Positions 1-5,646 of a DNA stretch of 6,503 nucleotides are shown piece by piece (position 1 is the first letter of the stretch; the number at the start of each line of letters is the position of its first letter). The notes under the pieces are model-generated. The model searched no databases and was not told the DNA's origin. It was given only the letters and a program-made list of their open reading frames with translations. Source of the DNA: Bacteroidales bacterium 45-6 (lineage in GTDB: Bacteria; Bacteroidota; Bacteroidia; Bacteroidales; Dysgonomonadaceae); NCBI GenBank assembly GCA_001897035.1, contig MKRS01000579.1:1-6503 (forward strand), written 5' to 3'. The translations under genes and the position numbers were made by a program.

Positions 1-90
1 TCCGGCTTTTTTACCCTTTCCATGTAATTTTCAGATAATTAAAATATTATGATTCGTTTCAGGCGTTTGGAAATAATCCTTCCGGCGTAT

Positions 91-106
91 GTCTATTTAC
101 ATAGAC
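91..106 (-). other. Small hairpin just after the peptidase stop codon
   Basis: A perfect 6-bp inverted repeat (GTCTAT/ATAGAC) encloses a four-base loop that reads GTAA on the minus strand, a GNRA-type tetraloop. It begins 17 bases past the stop codon of the leftward peptidase gene. Two further pairs can form beyond one A-A mismatch. No T-run follows on the minus strand, so it is not a standard intrinsic terminator. It may protect the 3' end of the mRNA or be chance. No other terminator for the peptidase gene is visible in bases 1-123. Confidence 0.35.
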
Positions 107-123
107 TTATATAACATACATTT

Positions 124-2274
124 TTAGTTTCGGTTCAAAAAATCATCAAAATATCGGGTGATGTGTTCGTGGAGGTGCACTCGGTCGGGACCTTGCACAT
201 TGTGTTCGTGACCTGGATAAAGGAAAAAATCGGGATGCGTGCCGTGAGCTACAGCCGAGCGCAGGAATTGGATACTGTGCTGCGGAACAACAGTAGGATC
301 TTGGTCGCCATGAATAATCAGCAAGCGGCCTTTGAGATTGCCTGCTTTTTCCACCATGTTGGATTCTTCGTATCCTTCGGGATTTTCTTGTGGGCGATCC
401 ATGTAGCGTTCGCCATACATGATCTCGTAGTATTTCCAGTCGGTGACGGGGCCTCCGGCAACTCCCACTTTGAAGGTTTCGGGATGGCGTAGCATCAGGT
501 TGAGAGTCATGAATCCGCCGAAGCTCCACCCATGAACGCCAATCCTTTCGGCATCCACATAAGGCAGCGATTTGAGGTAAGCTACGCCGGTCATTTGGTC
601 TTCGGTTTCCACCACACCCAAATGCCGGTGGGTGATGTTTTCAAATTCTAAGCCCCGGTTAGATGTACCCCGGTTGTCCAATGTGAAGACGAGGTATCCT
701 TTTTCCGCCATGTAGATGTCCCATCCGCGGGCTTGCCCCTGCCAGGTGTCGGTCACCAATTGCGAGTGCGGACCTCCATATACATACACCACGACCGGAT
801 ATTTCTTCGCCGGGTCGAAATTTAAAGGTTTCACCAAGCGGTAATACAAGTCCGTTGTGCTGTCGTTTGCTTTCAGCTTGCCTAAGGTGATTTCGGGCAA
901 GGTAATATTTCTAAATGGATCTTTGGCTTCGTTGAAAATTCGTGACGAAGCTTTCGTTACGTTTATTTCCGCTACTTTTCCCGGATTGTATTGTGAGGAA
1001 TAGACGTCCAATACTGTTTTCCCGGTGAAGCTCAATTGCACGGTATGCACCCCTTCTTCTTGGGTGAGTTTGGTGCGTTTTCCCGTTTTCAGGTTCACCT
1101 TATAGAGATGGCTCTCGATAGGCGATGCCTCGTTGGAGGTATATAGCAAGTTTTCCCCTTTTTCGTCCATGCCCACGATGGAACTCACTTCCCATTTCCC
1201 GGAGGTCAGTTGCTTGATGAGTTTTCCTTGCGTGTTGTATAGGTAGAAATGTTCGTATCCATCCCGTCGGCTAAGCCAGAGGAACTGGCTGGGGTTGTTT
1301 TTCAAGAAAAATACCGGATTTTCGGGCTCCACATATTTCGGATGAATCTCTGTGAATAAGGTAGCTTCCAGCATTCCGGTTGACGCATCATAACGTTTCA
1401 TTTGCAAGGTATCCTGCCCGCGGTTGAGCTCGGCCACATAAATGCTTTTTTCATCCGGACTCCAGGCGATATTGGTCAGGTATTTTTCCTTCGGAGTTCC
1501 TGTTTTCAGAAAGGTAGTTTGCTGATTGGCAGGATTGAAAACTCCAATCGCTACCTGATGGCTTTTCATCCCAGCCATCGGATATTTGATGTTTTTTACT
1601 TCTGCCACCCTCTCGGAGGCATCTACCAAGGGATAATCCGTCACCATGGTTTGATCCATGCGGTAGAAGGCAAGCAGGTTTCCTTTGGGAGACCAGAATG
1701 TTCCTTTCTTGATGCCGAATTCATTCCGGTGTACCGATTGCCCGGAAACGATTCCAGGATCGCTTTCCGCTGTCACGGGAATTTCTTTGCCATCTTTTGT
1801 CATCACATACAAATTGTTCACCTTTGTGTAGGCCAAGGTTTGCGACACCACTGAAAAGTCGCTGTTTTCAGCCTCTTTGGGCGCGCTGAAAGTGGCAATT
1901 TGCTTTTTTGCGACAATGTCATACAGGTAAAAGTCGCCTTTGTAGTCCAAGCGGGCGATCGACTCTCCGGGATATGGAAACGATATGCGGGGAAGGCTTT
2001 TGAATTTTTCTTCGCCAAAACCTTCATTCAAAGACTTCACATCCAGCAACAGGGCATCTTTACCTTTTTGCCCGACAACAAACGCCGAATCTCCTTTTGT
2101 ATAGATGATGCGGTCGTCGTAGAAGGCTAATCCACGGGGAAGTTGTGGCCGGAACTTTGAATAAGTTTCTCCTCCGGGAACAAGATCGTCCAACGAAAGA
2201 GGTAGTTTTTCTTGCGAAAGTACGTTCATTGACAGCAAGATAAGGGACGTTAGATAAATGGATTTATATTTCAT
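124..2274 (-). CDS. ptpA: Secreted S9-family prolyl (tri)peptidyl peptidase, PTP-A/DPP IV-like
   Basis: This 716-residue serine exopeptidase should remove short N-terminal peptides ending in proline, probably tripeptides, in the periplasm. A signal peptide covers about residues 1-20 (KYK, hydrophobic core, cleavage near VLS/QEK) and lacks a lipobox cysteine. A beta-propeller spans about 25-450, and the alpha/beta-hydrolase domain covers about 470-716. The nucleophile is Ser584 in GWSFGG, with Asp659 in HGDQDP and His691 in PGHEHNV; Tyr499 in VYGGP fits the oxyanion tyrosine. Glu185 (HRNEFG) and Glu617 (YYEIMYGE) match the N-terminus-binding glutamates described for P. gingivalis PTP-A. The Ser-Glu-Asp-His spacing equals that of the characterised enzyme as I recall it, and the length is near its roughly 732 residues. 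The start is supported by the signal peptide and an upstream promoter-like site. Strict tri- versus dipeptidase specificity is inferred. The gene sits beyond the htpG terminator and is probably monocistronic. Confidence 0.93.
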   Translation of the reverse strand: MKYKSIYLTSLILLSMNVLSQEKLPLSLDDLVPGGETYSKFRPQLPRGLAFYDDRIIYTKGDSAFVVGQKGKDALLLDVKSLNEGFGEEKFKSLPRISFPYPGESIARLDYKGDFYLYDIVAKKQIATFSAPKEAENSDFSVVSQTLAYTKVNNLYVMTKDGKEIPVTAESDPGIVSGQSVHRNEFGIKKGTFWSPKGNLLAFYRMDQTMVTDYPLVDASERVAEVKNIKYPMAGMKSHQVAIGVFNPANQQTTFLKTGTPKEKYLTNIAWSPDEKSIYVAELNRGQDTLQMKRYDASTGMLEATLFTEIHPKYVEPENPVFFLKNNPSQFLWLSRRDGYEHFYLYNTQGKLIKQLTSGKWEVSSIVGMDEKGENLLYTSNEASPIESHLYKVNLKTGKRTKLTQEEGVHTVQLSFTGKTVLDVYSSQYNPGKVAEINVTKASSRIFNEAKDPFRNITLPEITLGKLKANDSTTDLYYRLVKPLNFDPAKKYPVVVYVYGGPHSQLVTDTWQGQARGWDIYMAEKGYLVFTLDNRGTSNRGLEFENITHRHLGVVETEDQMTGVAYLKSLPYVDAERIGVHGWSFGGFMTLNLMLRHPETFKVGVAGGPVTDWKYYEIMYGERYMDRPQENPEGYEESNMVEKAGNLKGRLLIIHGDQDPTVVPQHSIQFLRSAVAHGTHPDFFLYPGHEHNVQGPDRVHLHEHITRYFDDFLNRN

Positions 2275-2321
2275 GCTGGTTTTGGGATAATTGATGGAGT
2301 TGACCCATTGGTTTGAAAAGC

Positions 2322-2329
2322 CAAAATTA
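2322..2329 (-). promoter_or_regulatory. Probable -7 element of the peptidase gene promoter
   Basis: On the minus strand this reads TAATTTTG, an exact match to the Bacteroidetes -7 consensus TAnnTTTG, 47 bases before the peptidase ATG. It lies between the htpG terminator and the gene, where a separate promoter is needed. No good TTTG -33 element is seen about 20 bases upstream (only T-rich sequence), so the assignment rests on the -7 match and its position. Confidence 0.5.
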
Positions 2330-2372
2330 ACGATTTAATTTATGAAAATGGGAAAAAGTGGCATCCTTCGGC

Positions 2373-2413
2373 AAAAAAAACTGGAGCCATCCGGTTTCCC
2401 GAACAGCCCCAGT
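2373..2413 (-). terminator. Intrinsic terminator of htpG
   Basis: Read on the minus strand, 26 bases past the htpG stop, ACTGGGGCTGTTCGG and CCGGATGGCTCCAGT form a continuous 15-pair RNA stem around a GAAA tetraloop, followed by seven further T residues. Four pairs are G-U wobbles; the rest are Watson-Crick. The complementary strand would have A-C mismatches at those four places and no trailing T-run, so it acts only on leftward transcription. It separates htpG from the peptidase gene. Confidence 0.9.
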
Positions 2414-2438
2414 CTGATGCAATCATTCTTACTTTTTA

Positions 2439-4331
2439 TTAAATCAGCTCGATGCTCCGTTTCACAAAGTTGGCAAGCCCTTCGCCCTTCAGCATTCCGT
2501 TCGAAAGCAATGCCAAATCGATCAACTGACGAACCACGGGTTGCTGTGCAGCAAAGCTTGCGGCCTCTTCTTTTGTTTTTCCATCCACTTCGGCAAGCAC
2601 TTTTTTCACCAAGGGATGGTCGGCATTCACAGTCAAGCTAAAATTTTCTGGCATGTCACCATACAAGGCAAATCCAGGCTGCATGGCCGACATTTCTTTC
2701 ATGCGGCGCATAAATTCGTTCTGCGTGATTTGCAACGGCTGACCGCTCTCGCCCAATGCCTTAAGAGCAACTGTGAACTCAACCTTTTCAATTGCAGGTA
2801 ATTGCGATTTGAAGGCTTCTTCCAAAGATTCTTTTTGTGCATCAGACAAATCAAGCTTGGCTTCCTCTTCCTTCGGAATCAGGTTGTTGATGGTGTCGCT
2901 ATCGACCCGCACGAAGCGGCTTTTTTCGAATTTGCGTTCCAGCAATCCGGCAAGATGAGCGTCCAATTGTCCGTCCAAAAGCAATACATCGTAGCCTTTT
3001 GCTTGAGCTTCTTGGATGTAAGTATATTGTTCGTCCTTGTTGCTGGTGTAGAGATAAATAAGGTTGCCTTCTTTGTCGGTCTGGTTGGACTCGATCAGGG
3101 TCTTGTAGTCGCCAAACGTGAAGAACTTGCCTTCTGTATTTTTCAGCAAGGAAAATTTGGCAGCACGGTCGTAGAATTTATCGTCTGTCAACATGCCGTA
3201 TTCCACGAAAAGCTTGAGGCTATCCCATTTTTCTTCAAATTGATTGCGATCGCTCTTGAAAATTTCTTCGAGGCGGTCGGCCACCTTCTTGGTGATGTGC
3301 GAGGAAATTTTCTTCACGTTCTGGTCGCTTTGCAGGTAGGAACGCGACACATTGAGTGGAATGTCCGGCGAGTCTATTACACCGTGAAGCAGAGTCAAGA
3401 ATTCAGGAACAATGCCTTCCACCGAGTCGGTCACGAACACTTGGTTGCAGTACAACTGGATCTTGTTTTTCTGCACTTCCACGTTGTTCTTGATTTTCGG
3501 GAAATAGAGAATTCCTGTCAATTTGAACGGATAATCCACATTCAGGTGAATCCAAAACAAAGGTTCGTCAGAATAAGGGTATAATGTCTGGTAGAATTTT
3601 TTGTAGTCTTCTTCTTTCAGATCGGCAGGTTTTAATGTCCACGCAGGGGCTGTTTCGTTGATAACATTGTCCTCCTCGGTTTCAATAGATTTGCCGTCTT
3701 TCCATTCCGTCTTTTTGCCAAAAGCTACAGGGACTGGAAGGAATTTGCAGTACTTGTTCAACAAACGGGTGAGTTCTGCTTTTTCAAGGAAGTTTTTGTT
3801 TTCCTCGTCCAAGTGCAGGACGATGTCGGTTCCCCTTTCCGCTTTGTCAGCGTCTTCTATGGTGTATTCGGGATTCACACCATCGGAGTACCACTTCACG
3901 GCCTGAGCCCCTTCTTTGTAGGATTTGGTGATGATTTCCACTTTCTTGGCCACCATAAATGCGGAATAGAATCCCAAGCCGAAATGTCCGATGATGGCGT
4001 TAGCGTCGTCTTTGTATTTGTCCAGAAACTCGTTGGCTGATGAAAATGCTATCTGGTTGATGTATTTGTCGATTTCCTCGGCAGTCATTCCGAGTCCTTT
4101 GTCAGAAATGGTGATAGTACCGGCAGATTCGTCCACTTTCACGTGCACTGTCAAATCGCCAAGCTCTCCTTTATATTCACCCACAGAACCCAATGTCTTG
4201 ATTTTCTGCGTTGCATCCACTGCGTTTGATACTAATTCGCGAAGAAAAATCTCGTGATCGCTATACAAAAATTTCTTGATAATGGGGAAGATGTTTTCCG
4301 ATGTCACCCCAATGTGACCTTTCTGAGCCAT
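2439..4331 (-). CDS. htpG: Molecular chaperone HtpG (bacterial Hsp90)
   Basis: A 630-residue cytoplasmic ATP-dependent chaperone that works as a dimer in refolding and remodelling client proteins. The N-terminal GHKL ATPase domain (about 1-225) shows all expected motifs: catalytic Glu32 and Mg-binding Asn36 in RELVSNAVDA, Asp77 in SDKGLGM, the lid glycine motif GHFGLGF (115-121) and RGTD (166-169). The middle domain (about 230-495) carries WIHLNVDYPF, CNQVFVTD and the ATP-sensing Arg330 in PLNVSRSYLQ. The C-terminal dimerisation domain runs to the end (RQLIDLAL, VKRSIELI). It is about 50 residues shorter than the Bacteroides HtpG I recall (about 681); the missing part is a charged segment near residues 580-598, and the length is instead close to E. 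coli HtpG (624). The reading frame is intact. The start MAQKGHIGVTSENIFPI fits the family. It is transcribed alone, from a repeat-rich upstream region, to the terminator at 2373-2413. Confidence 0.98.
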   Translation of the reverse strand: MAQKGHIGVTSENIFPIIKKFLYSDHEIFLRELVSNAVDATQKIKTLGSVGEYKGELGDLTVHVKVDESAGTITISDKGLGMTAEEIDKYINQIAFSSANEFLDKYKDDANAIIGHFGLGFYSAFMVAKKVEIITKSYKEGAQAVKWYSDGVNPEYTIEDADKAERGTDIVLHLDEENKNFLEKAELTRLLNKYCKFLPVPVAFGKKTEWKDGKSIETEEDNVINETAPAWTLKPADLKEEDYKKFYQTLYPYSDEPLFWIHLNVDYPFKLTGILYFPKIKNNVEVQKNKIQLYCNQVFVTDSVEGIVPEFLTLLHGVIDSPDIPLNVSRSYLQSDQNVKKISSHITKKVADRLEEIFKSDRNQFEEKWDSLKLFVEYGMLTDDKFYDRAAKFSLLKNTEGKFFTFGDYKTLIESNQTDKEGNLIYLYTSNKDEQYTYIQEAQAKGYDVLLLDGQLDAHLAGLLERKFEKSRFVRVDSDTINNLIPKEEEAKLDLSDAQKESLEEAFKSQLPAIEKVEFTVALKALGESGQPLQITQNEFMRRMKEMSAMQPGFALYGDMPENFSLTVNADHPLVKKVLAEVDGKTKEEAASFAAQQPVVRQLIDLALLSNGMLKGEGLANFVKRSIELI

Positions 4332-4365
4332 AATTCTATTGTTTTTATTTTAAATTATTACTATC

Positions 4366-4398
4366 TAAAAATAGGATTTTCCCTGATTGACTTACAAA
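4366..4398 (-). promoter_or_regulatory. Probable htpG promoter
   Basis: On the minus strand TTTG (4395-4398) is followed after 21 bases by TATTTTTA (4366-4373), which matches the Bacteroidetes pattern TTTG-N(19-21)-TAnnTTTG except for the final base. Transcription would start near 4356-4360, leaving an A-rich leader of about 25-30 bases before the ATG. The TTTG lies inside the left arm of the inverted repeat, and the tandem repeat starts 9 bases further upstream, so bound regulators there could control this promoter. Confidence 0.45.
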
Positions 4399-4469
4399 AA
4401 AAATGCCAAATGCGCTACCTTGTCGCAAATGCGCCATTTTGTCGGTAGAGACTCCCTGTTTGTAAGTCA
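4388..4469. repeat. 11-bp perfect inverted repeat framing the htpG upstream region
   Basis: TGACTTACAAA at 4388-4398 is the exact reverse complement of TTTGTAAGTCA at 4459-4469, with 60 bases between. The identity stops sharply at both ends. The spacing is long for a simple hairpin, so two protein-binding sites in opposite orientation are as likely as a stem. The left arm contains the probable -33 element of htpG; no matching -7 element is seen beyond the right arm for rightward transcription. Confidence 0.6.
4407..4444. repeat. Tandem pair of 19-bp repeats upstream of htpG
   Basis: CAAATGCGCTACCTTGTCG (4407-4425) is followed directly by CAAATGCGCCATTTTGTCG (4426-4444); 16 of 19 positions agree and all three differences are C/T. 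A 19-bp period is close to two helical turns, so both copies would face nearly the same side of the DNA. The placement just upstream of the probable -33 element fits an activator or stress-response operator. The binding protein is unknown. Confidence 0.7.
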
Positions 4470-4717
4470 TCGACGACATAAAATGAACAATTTTTGGTTT
4501 GCCGCCTTAGACCGCTTTGCCCTCCGTTTGTTTTTCGCTTTGCCCTTTTCCAATCCTTGAGATTTGAACTAAAATGAATGGTTGATATAAATAATTTTTA
4601 TATTGCATTTTTAGGTTAAAACGAGTGGGAATGCCATATTACATGGCTGAAAAACAGTAAAATAAACTTTTTAGCTGATCCAAATTAGATTCTTGCTTGG
4701 AAATTTAACAATATTTC

Positions 4718-4748
4718 TTTGGTTTCAAAGGATATTTTCCTATATTTG
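4718..4748 (+). promoter_or_regulatory. Consensus Bacteroidetes promoter of the sigma factor gene
   Basis: TTTG (4718-4721), a 19-base spacer and TATATTTG (4741-4748) match the primary-sigma promoter consensus of Bacteroidetes exactly. The expected start point near 4753-4757 gives a leader of about 75 bases before the ATG at 4830. This suggests that the ECF gene is transcribed by the housekeeping sigma factor rather than only by itself. Confidence 0.8.
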
Positions 4749-4752
4749 TCCT

Positions 4753-4776
4753 AACGATAACGGAAAAGCTGTCGTT
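4753..4776 (+). promoter_or_regulatory. Leader hairpin at the 5' end of the sigma factor mRNA
   Basis: AACGATA (4753-4759) can pair with TGTCGTT (4770-4776), seven pairs with one G-U wobble, around a 10-base loop. The stem ends in a run of five T (4775-4779). It would lie at the very 5' end of the transcript and could stabilise the message or act as a weak attenuator. The short stem and short T-run make a strong terminator unlikely. Confidence 0.35.
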
Positions 4777-4829
4777 TTTAACTAAAGATACAAGTAATAC
4801 AATGACTTTATTGTTATATAAACGAGCTT

Positions 4830-5357
4830 ATGGAAACAAATAATAAGAACAAGGGGTTTGAGGGTAAGCTGATCGACTTACAGAACAATATGATGAATTT
4901 CGCATTGACGCTGACCACCAACAGGGACGAGGCCAAGGACTTGTTGCAGGAGACTACCCTTCGGGCATTAGATAATAAGGAGAAATATTACGAGAATGTC
5001 AATTTCAAGGGTTGGGTGTTCACCATCATGCACAACATATTTGTGAACAACTATCGCCGCATAGTCCGTAGCCAGACCATCATCGACCAAACGGATAATT
5101 TATACTATATCAACACCCCGCAGGATTCCGGTTTTGATACTCCGGAAGGAGCTTATTCCATCGGAGAGATCAATAAGGCGATCAACAGCTTTACGGACGA
5201 ATATAAAGTGCCTTTCTCGATGCACGTCTCCGGATATAAATACGAAGAAATCGCGCAGAAGCTGAATTTGCCGATCGGAACAGTCAAGAGCCGGATTTTC
5301 TTTGCCCGGAAACGTCTGCAAGAAATACTGAAGGATTACCGCTATTCTCGAAAATAG
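4830..5357 (+). CDS. ECF-type RNA polymerase sigma-70 factor
   Basis: A 175-residue alternative sigma factor that should direct core RNA polymerase to a small set of promoters. Sigma region 2 covers about residues 17-82, with the core-binding helix DEAKDLLQETTLRAL (33-47) and the -10 recognition part NFKGWVFTIMHNIFVNNYRR (58-77). A polar linker of about 30 residues follows (83-112), then region 4 (about 113-166) with the helix-turn-helix YKYEEIAQKLNLPIGTVKSR (136-155) that reads the -35 element. Region 3 is absent, as in ECF factors. The length is normal. The nearby upstream ATG at 4802 is out of frame, so 4830 is the best start. No anti-sigma gene follows: the gene ends at a strong terminator and the next gene is a thiol lipoprotein, so any partner must be elsewhere. 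It resembles a sigma factor I recall as widely conserved in Bacteroidales; the regulon and any link to EcfO-type oxidative-stress factors are not shown here. Confidence 0.93.
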   Translation: METNNKNKGFEGKLIDLQNNMMNFALTLTTNRDEAKDLLQETTLRALDNKEKYYENVNFKGWVFTIMHNIFVNNYRRIVRSQTIIDQTDNLYYINTPQDSGFDTPEGAYSIGEINKAINSFTDEYKVPFSMHVSGYKYEEIAQKLNLPIGTVKSRIFFARKRLQEILKDYRYSRK

Positions 5358-5382
5358 ATTTTTATTATTGTTTTATTGGGTG

Positions 5383-5426
5383 AAATACGAACTGTTGTAG
5401 TAATTATGGCAGTTCGTATTTTTTTT
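5383..5426 (+). terminator. Intrinsic terminator of the sigma factor gene
   Basis: AAATACGAACTG (5383-5394) and CAGTTCGTATTT (5410-5421) form a perfect 12-bp stem with a 15-base loop, ending in a run of eight T (5419-5426). It lies 25 bases after the stop codon and should end the transcript, making the sigma gene monocistronic. Confidence 0.93.
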
Positions 5427-5457
5427 GAGACCGCCCAAAATGTTTTTTCTATCTTTG
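5424..5457 (+). promoter_or_regulatory. Promoter-like sequence overlapping the terminator T-run
   Basis: TTTG (5424-5427) and TATCTTTG (5450-5457) match both Bacteroidetes promoter elements, with a 22-base spacer that is slightly long. The -33 box begins inside the T-run of the sigma terminator. Transcription would start near 5463-5468 and run into a palindromic element and then towards the lipoprotein. The only open frame close by is a nine-codon one (5487-5516). It could be a distal lipoprotein promoter, the promoter of a small RNA, or a remnant. Confidence 0.4.
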
Positions 5458-5510
5458 AGGAATAAAACACAAAATAAGTAATAAGAATGATTGTTGTCGT
5501 GAAATGTATA

Positions 5511-5576
5511 AGCTGATAGCCAATAGTTTTTTGCTATTAGCCTTATCTAACAGATATCAGCTAATAGCTAAAGGCT
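5511..5576. repeat. Compact palindromic element with alternative pairings
   Basis: Several perfect complementary pairs interlock here: AGCTGATA (5511-5518) with TATCAGCT (5555-5562), GCTATTAGC (5533-5541) with GCTAATAGC (5560-5568), AGCCTT (5539-5544) with AAGGCT (5571-5576), and a small inner TATCT/AGATA hairpin (5545-5556). Variants of GCTATTAGC/GCTGATAGC recur in both orientations. The first two pairings share bases 5560-5562, so they cannot both form. It looks like a dispersed REP- or MITE-type intergenic repeat, or a structured RNA leader. No transposase or target duplication is visible. Confidence 0.6.
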
Positions 5577-5580
5577 GTAC

Positions 5581-5612
5581 TTTCCGTTTAAAAATACGAC
5601 AATTTATTTTTG
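5581..5612 (+). promoter_or_regulatory. Probable promoter of the lipoprotein gene
   Basis: TATTTTTG (5605-5612) matches the TAnnTTTG consensus exactly. TTTC (5581-5584), one base off TTTG, lies 20 bases upstream. Expected transcription from about 5618 gives a short leader of about 30 bases to the ATG at 5647. It lies after the palindromic element, so the lipoprotein can be expressed independently of everything upstream. Confidence 0.55.
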
Positions 5613-5646
5613 CATTTACTTAAGAATTTCTAATTGCTCTTTTGAC

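Larger units (their letters stand above)
4332..4829. other. Divergent intergenic region between htpG and the sigma factor gene
   Basis: This is a 498-base AT-rich gap with outward-facing promoters. The htpG side (4332-4470) holds a probable promoter, a tandem repeat and an inverted repeat. The sigma side (4718-4829) holds a consensus promoter and a leader hairpin. The middle (4471-4717) has no convincing gene. It contains a locally GC-richer block (about 4498-4550) with an 11-bp direct repeat, CGCTTTGCCCT, at 4513-4523 and 4536-4546; a 25-residue open frame at 4483-4560 that I do not annotate as a gene; and a small GCCAT/ATGGC hairpin at 4633-4647. No tRNA or recognisable riboswitch was found. 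Confidence 0.8.

Noticed and set aside
2802..3584. 260-codon open frame on the plus strand opposite htpG
   Set aside because: It lies wholly inside the well-conserved htpG gene, has no recognisable domain, and is explained by codon bias on the opposite strand.
4407..4444. Sigma-54 promoter in the TGGC/TTGC pattern on the minus strand
   Set aside because: The GG-to-GC spacing is 7 bases, not the required 10, and no adjacent enhancer-binding regulator is seen.
4407..4444. Start of a CRISPR array
   Set aside because: The two 19-bp units are directly adjacent with no spacers and only two copies exist; no cas gene is present.
4633..4647. GCCAT/ATGGC hairpin
   Set aside because: Only five pairs with no T-run or conserved context; expected by chance in this length of sequence.
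4802..4843. 13-codon frame overlapping the sigma factor start, possible leader peptide
   Set aside because: It has no ribosome-binding signal and no regulatory codon run; an overlap of this size is common by chance.
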